Source: Acanthaster planci
Lineage: Eukaryota > Echinodermata > Asteroidea > Valvatida > Acanthasteridae
Length of the DNA: 64,000 nucleotides
Direction: 5' to 3'
Assembly: GCF_001949145.1 (NCBI RefSeq)
Contig: NW_019091403.1
Span: 79,650 to 143,649, forward strand
A program made the translations under genes and the position numbers. Numbering within the stretch: position 1 is the first letter of the stretch; each line of letters opens with the position of its first letter. The notes beneath the pieces were generated by a model, which worked only from the letters and a program-made list of their open reading frames with translations, was not told the DNA's origin and made no database searches. Shown in pieces: positions 55,201 through 64,000 of this stretch.

Positions 55201-58200
55201 AAAGTCTGAATATTCATAATGACCCAACCACATGCAAAAACAGCCCAAAAGGACCATTTATTTTCTTAAAAATAACTGTCGTAAACATTTGTTTTACGTA
55301 TCCAAAGGTTAGGAAGACTTTTCTTTTGTTTTTTACATCATTTCACATAAAAAGGCCTGAAGCCAGGGCCAAATTTCATGGAGCTGTTAACAATCAGCAA
55401 AAAAAGTTGTGCCAACAATAGAAGAAAAGTTTGCTGACCTTTTTAAAAGCAATTTCCAAGGATGGATTTGCGCCGGGGAGATGTGAATTACATGTACTTT
55501 TGGATTTTTTGCCCTGCCCAACGTGTATTATAACATTGTATACTCAGTCTTTGTCATAAAGGCTTGTGAAAGAACAAGCATACTCGGGTGGGACTCGAAC
55601 CCACAACTTCCTGCTTACTAGTGCAGACGTCTTAACCACTCGACCAGTGAGCTTGCCGGTGTCAGCTGGCTGGTTTAAGTCTTTGTGTGTTTAAAGCACA
55701 ATTTCATGGTAGTGCTTGGCCTGGTTGTGCTTAGAGTTGCGTGCACTTAGAGAGATATCCATTGTTTTGTCACTATGCTAAGCAAATTTTTCCTACGAGG
55801 TAACCACACCGGTTGCCCGGCTTACTGCTAATTGGTCTCCATAAAAATCATGTGCTTAGTAGCACCCTGAAATTGGGCCCGGGCTTTTTGTCCGGGAGGC
55901 TGGCATCCCCAGCTGGTCATTCTGCTAGACAAGTACCCAAGTTAGGAGCAGAATGTTTTGCATTGGTACACATGCTGTGAGAATTTGAGGTCTGCTTTTT
56001 TTCCATCACATCTGCATAAAATCTCTAAAATGTGAATTGGTTAGCCTTGTGGAAATCACAGGCATATATGCCACATGCTGGTACAAGGCCAGATGAATAG
56101 GACAGCATTGCCATAAAAAAAATCAAGGCCGTAACATTACAATGTGCATCTCGGTGATTATAGATGCTAACATGAAAGTGAACATAAAATATGGCAGCTT
56201 TACATGCCACAGGAAAATAAAAAAAAAACGGGAACACTAATTACTGGCATGCTCTGCTTGCTACCCTCACCTGCGTAAGGGGTGAATCAATTTTGTGTAT
56301 CTTTTTTTTTAATGCAGTGTGCAAAAACAGACAAACACCTGAATGATTACACCTCTAAAATCCTCAGTTTTGCGGGTCAAAAATCTAGAAATGTGCTCCA
56401 CCTTTGAAAGTGATTTCTACATTTTTGAGTAAGTGATGAATGAAGTGAGGTACGTTTAACGAGGCAGATGTTCATTGTGTCTGGACCTTCCAAGAAATCA
56501 TTCTATTGTCCCATCTCCTTTGTGGACAGCAGCTCTCTTGCAAGCATTGTCAGCAACATTACGCAGACCACACCAACAACAGAGCCAAGCCCTCCAATTC
56601 CCTTTATCAGTGACATCACCTATAATCTCCCCGACCACAAGTCGGGAACATTATTACAGCTTGCCCAAATACGGGACTAAGCCACATTATAAAGCAATGG
56701 TGATATTGATCACTTGCTGTTACCGGGCTGGGTCAGCATGCATCTGGGACATTAATCCTGTGTCCTCCGCAGCAAATCTCCCCACATCCGTTTGCCAACA
56801 CCCCACCCCAGGGGAGAAAAGAAAAATCAATGAGTACAAAAGGGACAAGAGCATCAAGGCCACTTCCAGCTTCGTAACTTTAATGAGCTTTTCTTTTCAT
56901 ATCCTGACGATGAGAAGACAGTGCGACTTTTAACAATAGTTAGATGTATAAATCTCCCCTCAAGGACCTCATTAAGGCCTGGATGCGAGGCCAGTCTTGT
57001 CTTAGATGCAGATGAGATGCTAGACCAATTAACAAAGCTGTGGAGAAAGATCACATGGCCAAATTACGCGGGTACACACGCACATATGCGTAACTGGACA
57101 ACGTCCAGGCCAAGTGAAATCTTACAACAGTATTTCTTGTTGTCTTTTGAGCTTTGCAAACAGTGAAATTTCGAGGCGAAATGTAGCGAGCGATGATGAA
57201 ACGGTGTGGGTACAAACAACTGAACAGAAGGAAGCAAATGTTTCATCTCCATACTCCACCAAAAATTCAACAGACGGTTTGGGGACAACGATTTGGAAGG
57301 TGTCTTGACAGTGCAGGCCCATCAACAGTGACGTCCCATTGTTGTTGGACTTGAAGTTGCAACCCAAATAATTGACACAGACACCGACAGATTGCTGGAC
57401 ACGGACAAATCCGGGAGCCTTCATAGCAAGGAGGCTCAGAGGTAACCAAAAAAAGCCAATACAGGAAAACTGACATAAATAATGAGTACAAACTACCGCG
57501 CACAAACGACAATTGAATGGTAAAAAAAAAAAATCCTTACAAGAAAAGAAATGATGGACATTTCCTTCAGAGATGCCAGACACTCCTGTACTTGTTGACA
57601 AATGCTAAACTGAAATCACAGTCGAACCTGCTTCAATGTCACTGTACAGTGTCAGCTCTTGTAACTTTTCTTGATGAGAAAGGTTGTGTCCAGCACCCAA
57701 CAAATGAGGTATCTCTCCGAGCAGTGATACTCAAGATGAAGTTGGCACCAGTTGACAAACCAATTGGGGGAGAGTGAGCAGGACGAGATTGACCAACTCA
57801 ACCGTGAATTGCCGCTGCACCGTGAGAAATGCCCCAAGTGCGAGTAACCCTTTTAACAAGAAGTAACACCGACAAAAATTGATGATCACAGCGGACTCAA
57901 TTGTATTTGAGCTGCTGAGGGAAAAGATTATAACGAGGTGAGGAAATGGCTTTGGGGGGCATGTGTCTCCAACAATGCAAGTCACAAACATGAAAATCAG
58001 ATATTTTTGGGGAAGAAAAATGACAGAAAACATTATTTCAGCAAAGCAAGGAGATCTACCGTGGCCAGTTTTGGGGGTTCAATTCGGCAAATTTCCTCCA
58101 GGTCAACTAACTGTACCTGAGATGGTTCGGGGTAACTAGCTAGAAGTGTTACCAGGCAGTGATAAAACTACATGACAATGGGGCAAAGCTGCTAGATTAG

Positions 58201-61200
58201 CCTACAAATTGAAACCCAACTTGAAATGAATCCTTTGTCAGATGACAGAGTAGTCGCTGTGCACTTAAAGGGGAACAGAAGCGTGAACGTGTTCAGGATC
58301 TACCTTTAAACTAACATGACACCTGACAAGTCTCTTTTCAAGCAGATTCCCTTCCCACTAGCAACGGAGACCCCTTTTTATCCATTTAATAGCCTCTGAA
58401 ACTAGTTTAAGGTTAATCAGGTGTACCATCCCAGAGGTTCATTCTCCTTCTTCAATATTCCATACGATTTAATCAGCCAGTATACAGCTACATCATTGTT
58501 TGTCTCCTGTCAATCAGAACGAGGCCTTGAAGGGAAAACGGTTCTACGGCAGCAAACATAGTGACCAGGCGACCATGAAAACAAGACATAATCCTCAACA
58601 ATTTCAAAACAGGAACCATGCACCAGCGTAATTTATCAAATTCAGGATGAACATTAACCCTAACCCCCTAGGGTGTATGTAAAATTGTATTAGAATTGGA
58701 AGATTTGGGAGTGTTAGGGTTAATATGAAAGTGCTTTGTACACACAAGTGAATCTAGACCAAGTATTTCTCACTCGCATCCTTTTGCTGTGGCACTTTTA
58801 ACACCGTGATGATTATTCACGGTACTCCTCCAATGTCAGCTCGCACAACAAAGCGCCCGGAGAAATCTGTGCACATTTTGGGCGGGGGGGAGGGGGGAGT
58901 CATGCCGGCAATTACATGCATGTTGCTCATTTGAGAGCAGCTGGTGCTCTTTAAATACAGATTGCATTGGTTGTTTGTTTTTTTCTTGTAGTGAATGTGA
59001 ACCGCGGATCGGATCAGATCCCAACTAAAAATTATCTCTTTCTCAGGGTCACTGAGAATGCATTTCTCCCATCAGATGCACATAATTGCCACATCTGCTG
59101 CTGTCAAAGTCTGTGTCCTTTTGTGGCAGTTTGGGACTGGTTTTGAAGAGAGAGGGAATACAAAAACTGTAATTGGACCCGCAGGTTAACAAACAACTTG
59201 TTCATTTGTTCAAATCTACTTTTAATGGCCTTGCCTCTGGGTTTTAATATAAATTACTCAACAACTGATTTGGCTGCTTGCTGTATGTAATTTGTTCAAA
59301 TTGCAAAAAAATGGTGCCAAACGCTGTGCAAAGCGAGTATGAAAGACAGACATGATGTATCAGAGACACACATGGAAGCCTGGAAAGGGGGCATGTGCTG
59401 GAGAAAGTGAAACCGTGGACATTTGTTATACTCGGGATACGTGGCAGACAACAGATGTCCAAAATGAGGGAAACCCAACTCTGATTGAAAGAGCACTCAT
59501 TTGTGATTCAGAGACAGACGGAGCTGTTGAGCTTCACAAATTATTCATATCACTCATTCCATTTTACTGCCTCACTGATTCCAAAAGTACCAACAGTTGG
59601 CAGAAAACTAAAGGCAATTCTTCACTAATGGGTTGGTGGAAGACGAGGCCGCAATGCAGGCATAAATCAGCATTGGGATCGCTCAACCACACAGCTCATG
59701 CAATTCCAATAATCGAAATTTCGGCATTCCAATCGATCCAATATACATATAAGTATTTGGTGGTACCAAATTCCCAAAAAGCAAGAACACAATGCATGTT
59801 TGTGGGTTGGCCCACAAGTTCCAGTTTCGCCCTTGGTTAAAGGAGGATGTTGGGAGACCAAGTGATGTCTCGTCCCAACTGATGCTTTATTTCCTTGGAG
59901 ACCACACAAAATTTCAACACACCTGCAATGCAGTAACCACACAACTGAAAGCTTCCCACTTTACCTCACTGATTTTTCGCCTCTGAAAATTTGATTTCAA
60001 AAGATGCTTACCTTGCCCCCGATGATGAGACCGGCCGAGAAGTCGTGCTTTTTCCCCACTTTGCACAGCACCTCAAACGTCTGGTAGGCTAGCTCACGTG
60101 TAGGTGATATGATGAGAGCGCCCAGCCCATCGACCCTACTCCACCTGCTCCGATACAGACATTCCAGCACCTGTGCAGGAAAACCAGTGCTGTCATTGTT
60201 ATTACTATTGTTAAGTATTTCTGGTAACGAAATAACAGATTTCTCAAAAGCCCCCTCGGCACCGTGGCTCGTGAGCTTGAAGAAGCCAGTAGAGAGGAGA
60301 CAATGAGAGAAGCAGCACTTTTCGAGGTGGGAGGAAACCCAAGAAGAATGTTCTAGGTCAAAGCCAAAGAATCAAGTAGGGACTGAAAACCCAATCCACA
60401 TGCGGACCAAGCTGGGAATCGAACCCTGGACCGTAGAGGTGGAAGGCAAGGAATGAACCACCTCACAAACCTGACTCCCGTAAATGCCATTTATCCGATT
60501 GAAAAGACACCAAAAAGTCAGATCTTACAAAAGTTATAAACCCAAACCTTTGGCGCAATTCAACAAGCAGAATGGCGAATCAAACACTGCCCAAAATGCT
60601 AAAACAAATACTCTTTGGCTCTCTGATAGTTACTGTAATATGTCGGAACTTGATAGGTTCATTATCATCTCAGTTCGAGCATACAACATGTAAGAGAGCA
60701 AAAAGGAACCACATGGATGCATTCCTGCTTGCATGCTGTCTGAAGACTTTATATGAATCCCAGAGTTTTCAAATGACATCTATTTCAATAGCTTATAACA
60801 CAACTCTATTTCATTTATGTCACCGACCACAGTAACGAGGGGTCCGTCACGTCAACACCCAAAATGCTTGTGTGAATAAGCGTGGGGACATGTGGTCTAG
60901 TGGGTAGGGTTTGTAACTTCTGATCATAGGGTCAGGGGTTCGAATCCAGCTGGTGGCAGCATGTTGTGATCTTGGGCAAGTCACTTTACCCCTATTTGCC
61001 TCCCTCCACCCAGGAGTAAATGGGTACCTGTGACACGGTTGTTTAGCCGTTTTTGAGTCGAAATGGCAGCACCGGGCTAGTATACTCTTTTTCTTGTCCT
61101 GCCAGAATTTTGAAGCAAATTTGCTGTTATGCCCAGTGGCAGATGTTAGAGTCTCTTAAGTGTGATAATTCCACTTTTTGATCTTTAGAGGGTATTTTCA

Positions 61201-63590
61201 AGTTGCTGAAGCTTTGTTCACCCTACTTGCATGTGTTGACACTTGTTGAAGCTAAATAGCACGACCGATCCAACCAGCTTCTCTCATGTGCTGGTTCTGA
61301 AGTACCGGTACATGTTCTCAAACGTCAAAAACCTAAGACAAAAAACACAGATGGAGGTGGCACCTAGCAATTTCACGTCACTTACAGGTATGAGGAAGGC
61401 CAGCGTCTTGCCCGACCCCGTCTTGGCTGCTCCAAGTATGTCATGGCCCTGCAGGGCCAGCCCTACGGTGGCCCGCTGTATCTCGGTTGGCGTCCTGTAG
61501 TTGGCTGAGCACAGCCCAGTTTGGGTCTTCACTGACAGGGGCAAGTCAGCAAAACTGTTGATGTTTTCTGGGTCGATCTGCAGAAAAGCAACGTAAAATC
61601 AAACGTCAGTAAAACTGTTCTTGTACAGGTTGTCTGATTTAAATTCGGGACATTTATATCGGTGATTAAGCCAACTTGACATTTCTGCCACTGATTTCTG
61701 AATAGTTTTCACAAGAAGCAAGATGTCAAGGTTCAACTTCACCAAATGAGAATCATCCACCTGTATTTATCCTCAGGTTGTCTGCATTCTGCATCTATTT
61801 CCCTCAATAAAATCAGACGAAGCTGTTTTCCAACATGAACATCACCTATTTCGGGATGTAAGTTCTCTGTAAAATGGAGAGATGCATTTTTCTGCTAGAA
61901 TTTCATAAATTTAGCCCAATTGCCAGCGCTGGTAAGAGTTTCACATTTCCTGCCTAGGCCTACAGAGTACAGTTATTCTCTACAAATTTCAAAATGACAA
62001 AAAGTGTCTCAATACACAAAAGACTTGTCAAGGCTGTGAGAAAGTTTCACCAAAGAAAATGCACATGGGAGGGCGAAACAGTGGAGGGGTCCTAATAAGT
62101 AGTATACCGATCAACAGTGCCTTCTTCAGCTTGAACCTTTGACTTAAGGGAGAGAGTTTCGTATACGGACAATACTTGATGCCCCTTTGCACACATCTAT
62201 GAGACTTGTCCGAAAAAAAAAGATTAAAAAAAAATAGTTTGGAATTTTCTTAGCGACATTTCACTTTTTAGAATGACTTGTCACTTTCTGACGGCTGTTA
62301 TAACATTTAAAGGGAAAATTAGTGTTGTCCGTATATGAACTCTTTCTGACTGAAGTTCAGAGTGAGTTAAATTGGCAAACATACATGACACAACCACCCC
62401 ACAACCAATACCATTCCATCATGTCTATCTCTAACATGTCTAACAAACTACAGCGAAATGTACAACCATGGCCACCATATCTGCATGTCTGATTTATTTA
62501 ATGGTGATCGTAAAGGGTATTTGTGGCCAACAGTCATGCCAGTAATCAACGTACTGTGCTGGCTACTGCTGAGGCATGGTGGAGATCACTCATTGACCTG
62601 TCCCATCCCGTGTGTAGTCTCCAGATGTCTAACAGACGGCCTCTGAACACAGGGACCGGTAGCAGGTAATGAATCTGGCAGAATCCTGCCGGGTGTATGT
62701 AAATGAGGAGACTCTACCTGCTCAATGCACAAATCAAGCAGGAGCTGATAACACTTGCTTCATACTGAAGCCTTGAAGGTTTATTAACGCACAGGCAAAG
62801 TGCTGGAGGAAGGCAACATTTTAGTCAAGAGGGTGAGCGCGGTTACCAAAAATAACTTCACAATAAAAGGTTCATTTTACAACAAGTACTGATTTGAAAT
62901 AAATTGCCATAAAATGATTTACTGATTGATAATCATCAAAAATTGAATTACCACACTGTGATCAACAGACACAAGGCTTGGCAAAGATAGGTATGTTGAT
63001 AGGCCTACATGCATGACTTGTGTGTTATTCACCTCCCCGCTGAAACATATTTTATGTTTGGCCTCCTAATTAGAATCCCTAGAGAATGTTTCAGGACGAA
63101 ACCATCCAAGTCAATTGAAGTAGGCCTACTGTGCAGTCTGGTAGTACCAAGAAAGCAGGGCTACAGTAGTAGGCCCTAATTTTGGCTGTCCAAAAAAAAA
63201 AAAAAATTCAGCATTCTAATTGACAGGGCTAATCACACGAGTTAAACCGTAGCTAGGCCTGGCTACCAGTACCACTGTCCCTGTTTAATCAGATAACAGG
63301 GACGGGGGCCAGTCCACCGGTGCAGTAACGTTATGCCATAGGCCTAAATGTACTTGATCATGGGCGTGATGGAGTAGGCCTAGCGTTAGGTCCAGACACT
63401 AGGCAATAAGTTTCAGGAAGTTAATTCAACTCACACTTTCATACTGGGATTGCAGGCGTTTGCCTTCTTCTTCTTCCAATTGCCATCGTTTGACTTCAAG
63501 TTTGTGACGAACTTGGTCGCTTGTGTGATGAAAACGTTTCGATTTCTTTCCACGCGGTTGTGGATTTTTTCCTCTCGTGCGCTGCGCCAT
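37289..63590 (-). CDS. DDX10: DDX10/Dbp4 DEAD-box RNA helicase (16 visible exons; assembly gap inside)
   Basis: Exons in order: 63435-63590, 61386-61577, 60012-60170, 47518-47638, 45717-45831, 44781-44877, 44140-44244, 43437-43599, 42689-42875, 41892-42068, 41208-41365, [gap], 39279-39874, 38888-39040, 38622-38780, 38000-38068, 37289-37651. All phases match (at least 989 aa). Helicase motifs: Q-motif region with [15 protein letters not shown] (102-110), Ia PTREL (139-143), Ib TPGR (187-190), II DEAD (212-215), III SAT (243-245), V ATDIAARG (361-368), [10 protein letters not shown] (391-398). The extension carries the family [20 protein letters not shown] block, acidic/basic stretches, [12 protein letters not shown] and the C-terminal [11 protein letters not shown] block. 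DDX10/Dbp4 is nucleolar and acts in 18S rRNA maturation by freeing snoRNAs from pre-rRNA. The ATG at 63590 has an AAAATGG context. Confidence 0.95.
39279..39874 (-). CDS. DDX10: DDX10 large acidic exon with a coding GAGACA repeat
   Basis: This 596-bp exon encodes a low-complexity, Glu/Ser/Lys-rich linker, including [32 protein letters not shown] and [14 protein letters not shown]. The TETETE run comes from a short tandem repeat (plus strand TGTCTC units, about 39357-39381). The exon ends ITEEKP at a GTGAGT donor, matching the vertebrate block with VFG. It is the least conserved part of the protein and links the helicase core to the C-terminal region. Confidence 0.88.
39955..40015 (-). repeat. 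tRNA-like (SINE-head) fragment in a DDX10 intron
   Basis: Read on the minus strand, CAGTTGCTCAGTTGGTAGGG resembles a box A region, and AGGTTCAAT about 30 bases later resembles box B. There is no clean cloverleaf, so this is more likely a tRNA-derived SINE head than a functional tRNA gene. It sits about 80 bp upstream of the acceptor of the large acidic exon, next to the assembly gap. Confidence 0.5.
40187..41108. other. Assembly gap (922 N)
   Basis: This is a run of unknown bases between DDX10 exons 41208-41365 and 39279-39874. The flanking exons are both phase 1 and could splice directly. However, vertebrate DDX10 has extra sequence between the PRVRFLQ block and the acidic stretch at this place, so an exon of about 20-50 residues may be hidden here. 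Confidence 0.99.
42341..42381. repeat. Perfect 13-bp hairpin in a DDX10 intron
   Basis: AGTCACTCTCTGA (42341-42353) and TCAGAGAGTGACT (42369-42381) are exact reverse complements with a 15-base loop. Confidence 0.85.
43237..43275. repeat. Perfect 12-bp hairpin in a DDX10 intron
   Basis: GAATGTTCTATT (43237-43248) and AATAGAACATTC (43264-43275) are exact reverse complements with a 15-base loop. A second, imperfect arm pair lies just to the right (TTTCGCCC near 43279 and GGGCGAAA near 43318). Confidence 0.8.
47752..48234. mobile_element. Dispersed repeat, copy 2, with imperfect terminal inverted repeats
   Basis: This is a same-orientation relative of 10262-10740. The left end is CACTAAGGGTGCACTG (47752-47767). 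The right end is CACTGCACCCCTAAG (48220-48234), whose reverse complement matches the left end with one indel and about two mismatches. There is no coding frame. It is probably an old non-autonomous DNA transposon inserted in DDX10 intron 3. Confidence 0.6.
48988..49330. repeat. Diverged tandem duplication (unit about 171 bp)
   Basis: TAGGCTCCTG occurs at 48988 and again at 49159. In each unit it is followed by a CCTAGATC block, a TTAAAAATCCA or TTAAAATCCA block, an AGGATTT block, an ATTCCTTCA or GTTCCTTCA block, and a CATTTTT or CATGTTTT block. The units are too diverged to be recent. The duplication lies in DDX10 intron 3. Confidence 0.6.
55450..55690 (-). repeat. tRNA-derived SINE (Ser/Leu-type head), second copy
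   Basis: On the minus strand the head runs from about 55690 (CCAGCCAGCTGACACC). Box A is TGGTCGAGTGGTTAAG and box B is GGTTCGAGTCCC, a pattern of tRNA-Ser/Leu genes. The tail has ACTGAGTATACAATGTTATA, then GGGCAGGGCAAAAAATCC and CTCCCCGGCGCAAATCCATC. It shares head and tail with 13652-13932. A long unrelated tail after the tRNA-like head marks it as a SINE, not a tRNA gene. Confidence 0.78.
60324..60445 (-). repeat. Degenerate tRNA-like repeat with GGTGGGAGGAAACCC end
   Basis: GGTGGGAGGAAACCC (about 60326-60340) and the box-B-like GGGAATCGAACCCTGGACC (about 60414-60432) form a familiar pairing of animal tRNA-derived repeats, here read on the minus strand. The copy is diverged and lies in DDX10 intron 2. 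Confidence 0.5.
60888..61075 (+). repeat. tRNA-derived SINE with CORE/Meta-like central domain
   Basis: Box A-like TGTGGTCTAGTGGGTAGGG (60891-60909) and box B GGTTCGAATCC (60937-60947) form the head. A central block follows with TTGGGCAAGTCACTTTACC (60972-60990), then CCACCCAGGAGTAAATGGGT and ACCTG. The GGCAAGTCACTT core is shared by wide-ranging animal SINE superfamilies. The copy lies in DDX10 intron 2 on the plus strand, antisense to the gene. Confidence 0.78.
61578..63434 (-). other. DDX10 intron 1 (1.9 kb)
   Basis: This intron lies between the start exon and the exon with the Q-motif and motif I. A poly-A-like stretch (CAAAAAAAAAAAAAATTC) is near 63190. No exon or RNA gene was recognised. 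Confidence 0.65.
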
Positions 63591-64000
63591 TTTGGATAAT
63601 ATCCCATCATTCCCTGCGCCGCGTTCCAAGTGAAGACTTCCGACGGCTGTTTTTCAACGAAGCTATTTTGAGTTTGATTTATCCTGTTATAATTAACATA
63701 TCAAGTTGACTCGAATGTCTTTGAGATATCTTCATGCCAGTTAATATAGGGTGACATCGTTATATATGAGGGACATGGTGCTTAGTTTTTTTCTCCAAAA
63801 CAATCTGAATGTAAAACGGACAGCCATAATCCAATTTTGGGGCAGCAGGCCGGCGGGTGGCAAAAGTGATGCCGTGTGATGTAACGATCTGTCACCCTCC
63901 CGAGCTCGGATGAGTGAGACGGTTACATCGGTTGAATTACCAAAATTAGCCTAAAAATAGTCGGCTTGAACATCGCGACATATAGACCTCTGGCCATTAT
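63591..64000 (-). promoter_or_regulatory. DDX10: DDX10 5' UTR and promoter region
   Basis: This is the sequence immediately upstream of the DDX10 ATG. It contains CGCCGCG and GACTTCCGACGG, the latter an ETS-like ACTTCCG core at about 63638, and no TATA box close to the start. That fits a housekeeping promoter. A divergent gene may start beyond the window, but none is visible within it. Confidence 0.45.

Larger units (their letters stand above)
47639..60011 (-). other. DDX10 intron 3 (12.4 kb)
   Basis: This is the longest intron of DDX10, between the PTREL exon and the TPGR exon. It contains dispersed repeat copy 2, a diverged tandem duplication (48988-49330), a tRNA-derived SINE (55450-55690), C/G tracts (54353 and 58885 regions) and many A-rich runs. 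The short open frames on both strands have no recognisable domain and no paired splice sites. I see no nested gene. Confidence 0.65.

Noticed and set aside
55570-55660. Possible tRNA-Ser/Leu gene
   Set aside because: Boxes A and B are good, but the sequence continues into a shared long tail also present at 13.7 kb. It is better explained as a SINE head.

Overview
This window is intron-rich animal nuclear DNA. Genes are split into short exons with canonical GT-AG introns, and tRNA-derived SINEs and MITE-like inverted repeats lie between them. No operon-like or prokaryotic signal is present. The protein set and the long, AT-leaning introns with frequent ACATGTA and TAGGCCTA words suggest a marine invertebrate deuterostome, most likely an echinoderm. 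The phylum is an inference from base composition and gene content, not a proof.

Six protein-coding genes can be supported, five of them rebuilt exon by exon with matching intron phases. (1) Minus strand, 8177-8510: first coding exon of a quaking/HOW-type STAR RNA-binding protein, followed by at least 8.2 kb of first intron that runs off the window start. (2) Minus strand, 11943-19889: complete six-exon SLC35F1/F2-type membrane transporter (409 aa). (3) Plus strand, 20204-21331: complete two-exon RAB39 small GTPase (228 aa), head-to-head with the transporter and separated from it by 314 bp. (4) Plus strand, 27406-28484: complete three-exon LYRM2 (86 aa). (5) Minus strand, 29654-34124: complete seven-exon secreted astacin metalloprotease with a C-terminal kringle domain (477 aa). 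(6) Minus strand, 37289-63590: DDX10/Dbp4 DEAD-box RNA helicase, 16 visible exons over 26 kb. A 922-bp assembly gap (40187-41108) lies inside one intron position and may hide an exon.

The genes do not form one pathway: RNA processing (quaking), membrane transport (SLC35F), vesicle traffic (RAB39), mitochondrial complex assembly (LYRM2), extracellular proteolysis (astacin-kringle) and ribosome biogenesis (DDX10). The most striking organisational feature is the divergent SLC35F/RAB39 pair, which has the same head-to-head layout as human SLC35F2/RAB39A on 11q22. DDX10 maps to the same human band, so part of this neighbourhood looks like an ancient linkage group.

The remaining sequence is introns and intergenic DNA. 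It contains two copies of a roughly 480-bp dispersed repeat (10.26 and 47.75 kb), a 323-bp element with perfect 16-bp terminal inverted repeats (22178-22500), a cluster of palindromes just upstream of LYRM2, several tRNA-derived SINEs (13.7, 55.5, 60.4 and 60.9 kb), a diverged tandem duplication (48988-49330) and several short perfect hairpins in introns. No microbial-type defence system, CRISPR array, viral gene or rRNA gene is visible. The most unusual protein is the astacin-kringle fusion.
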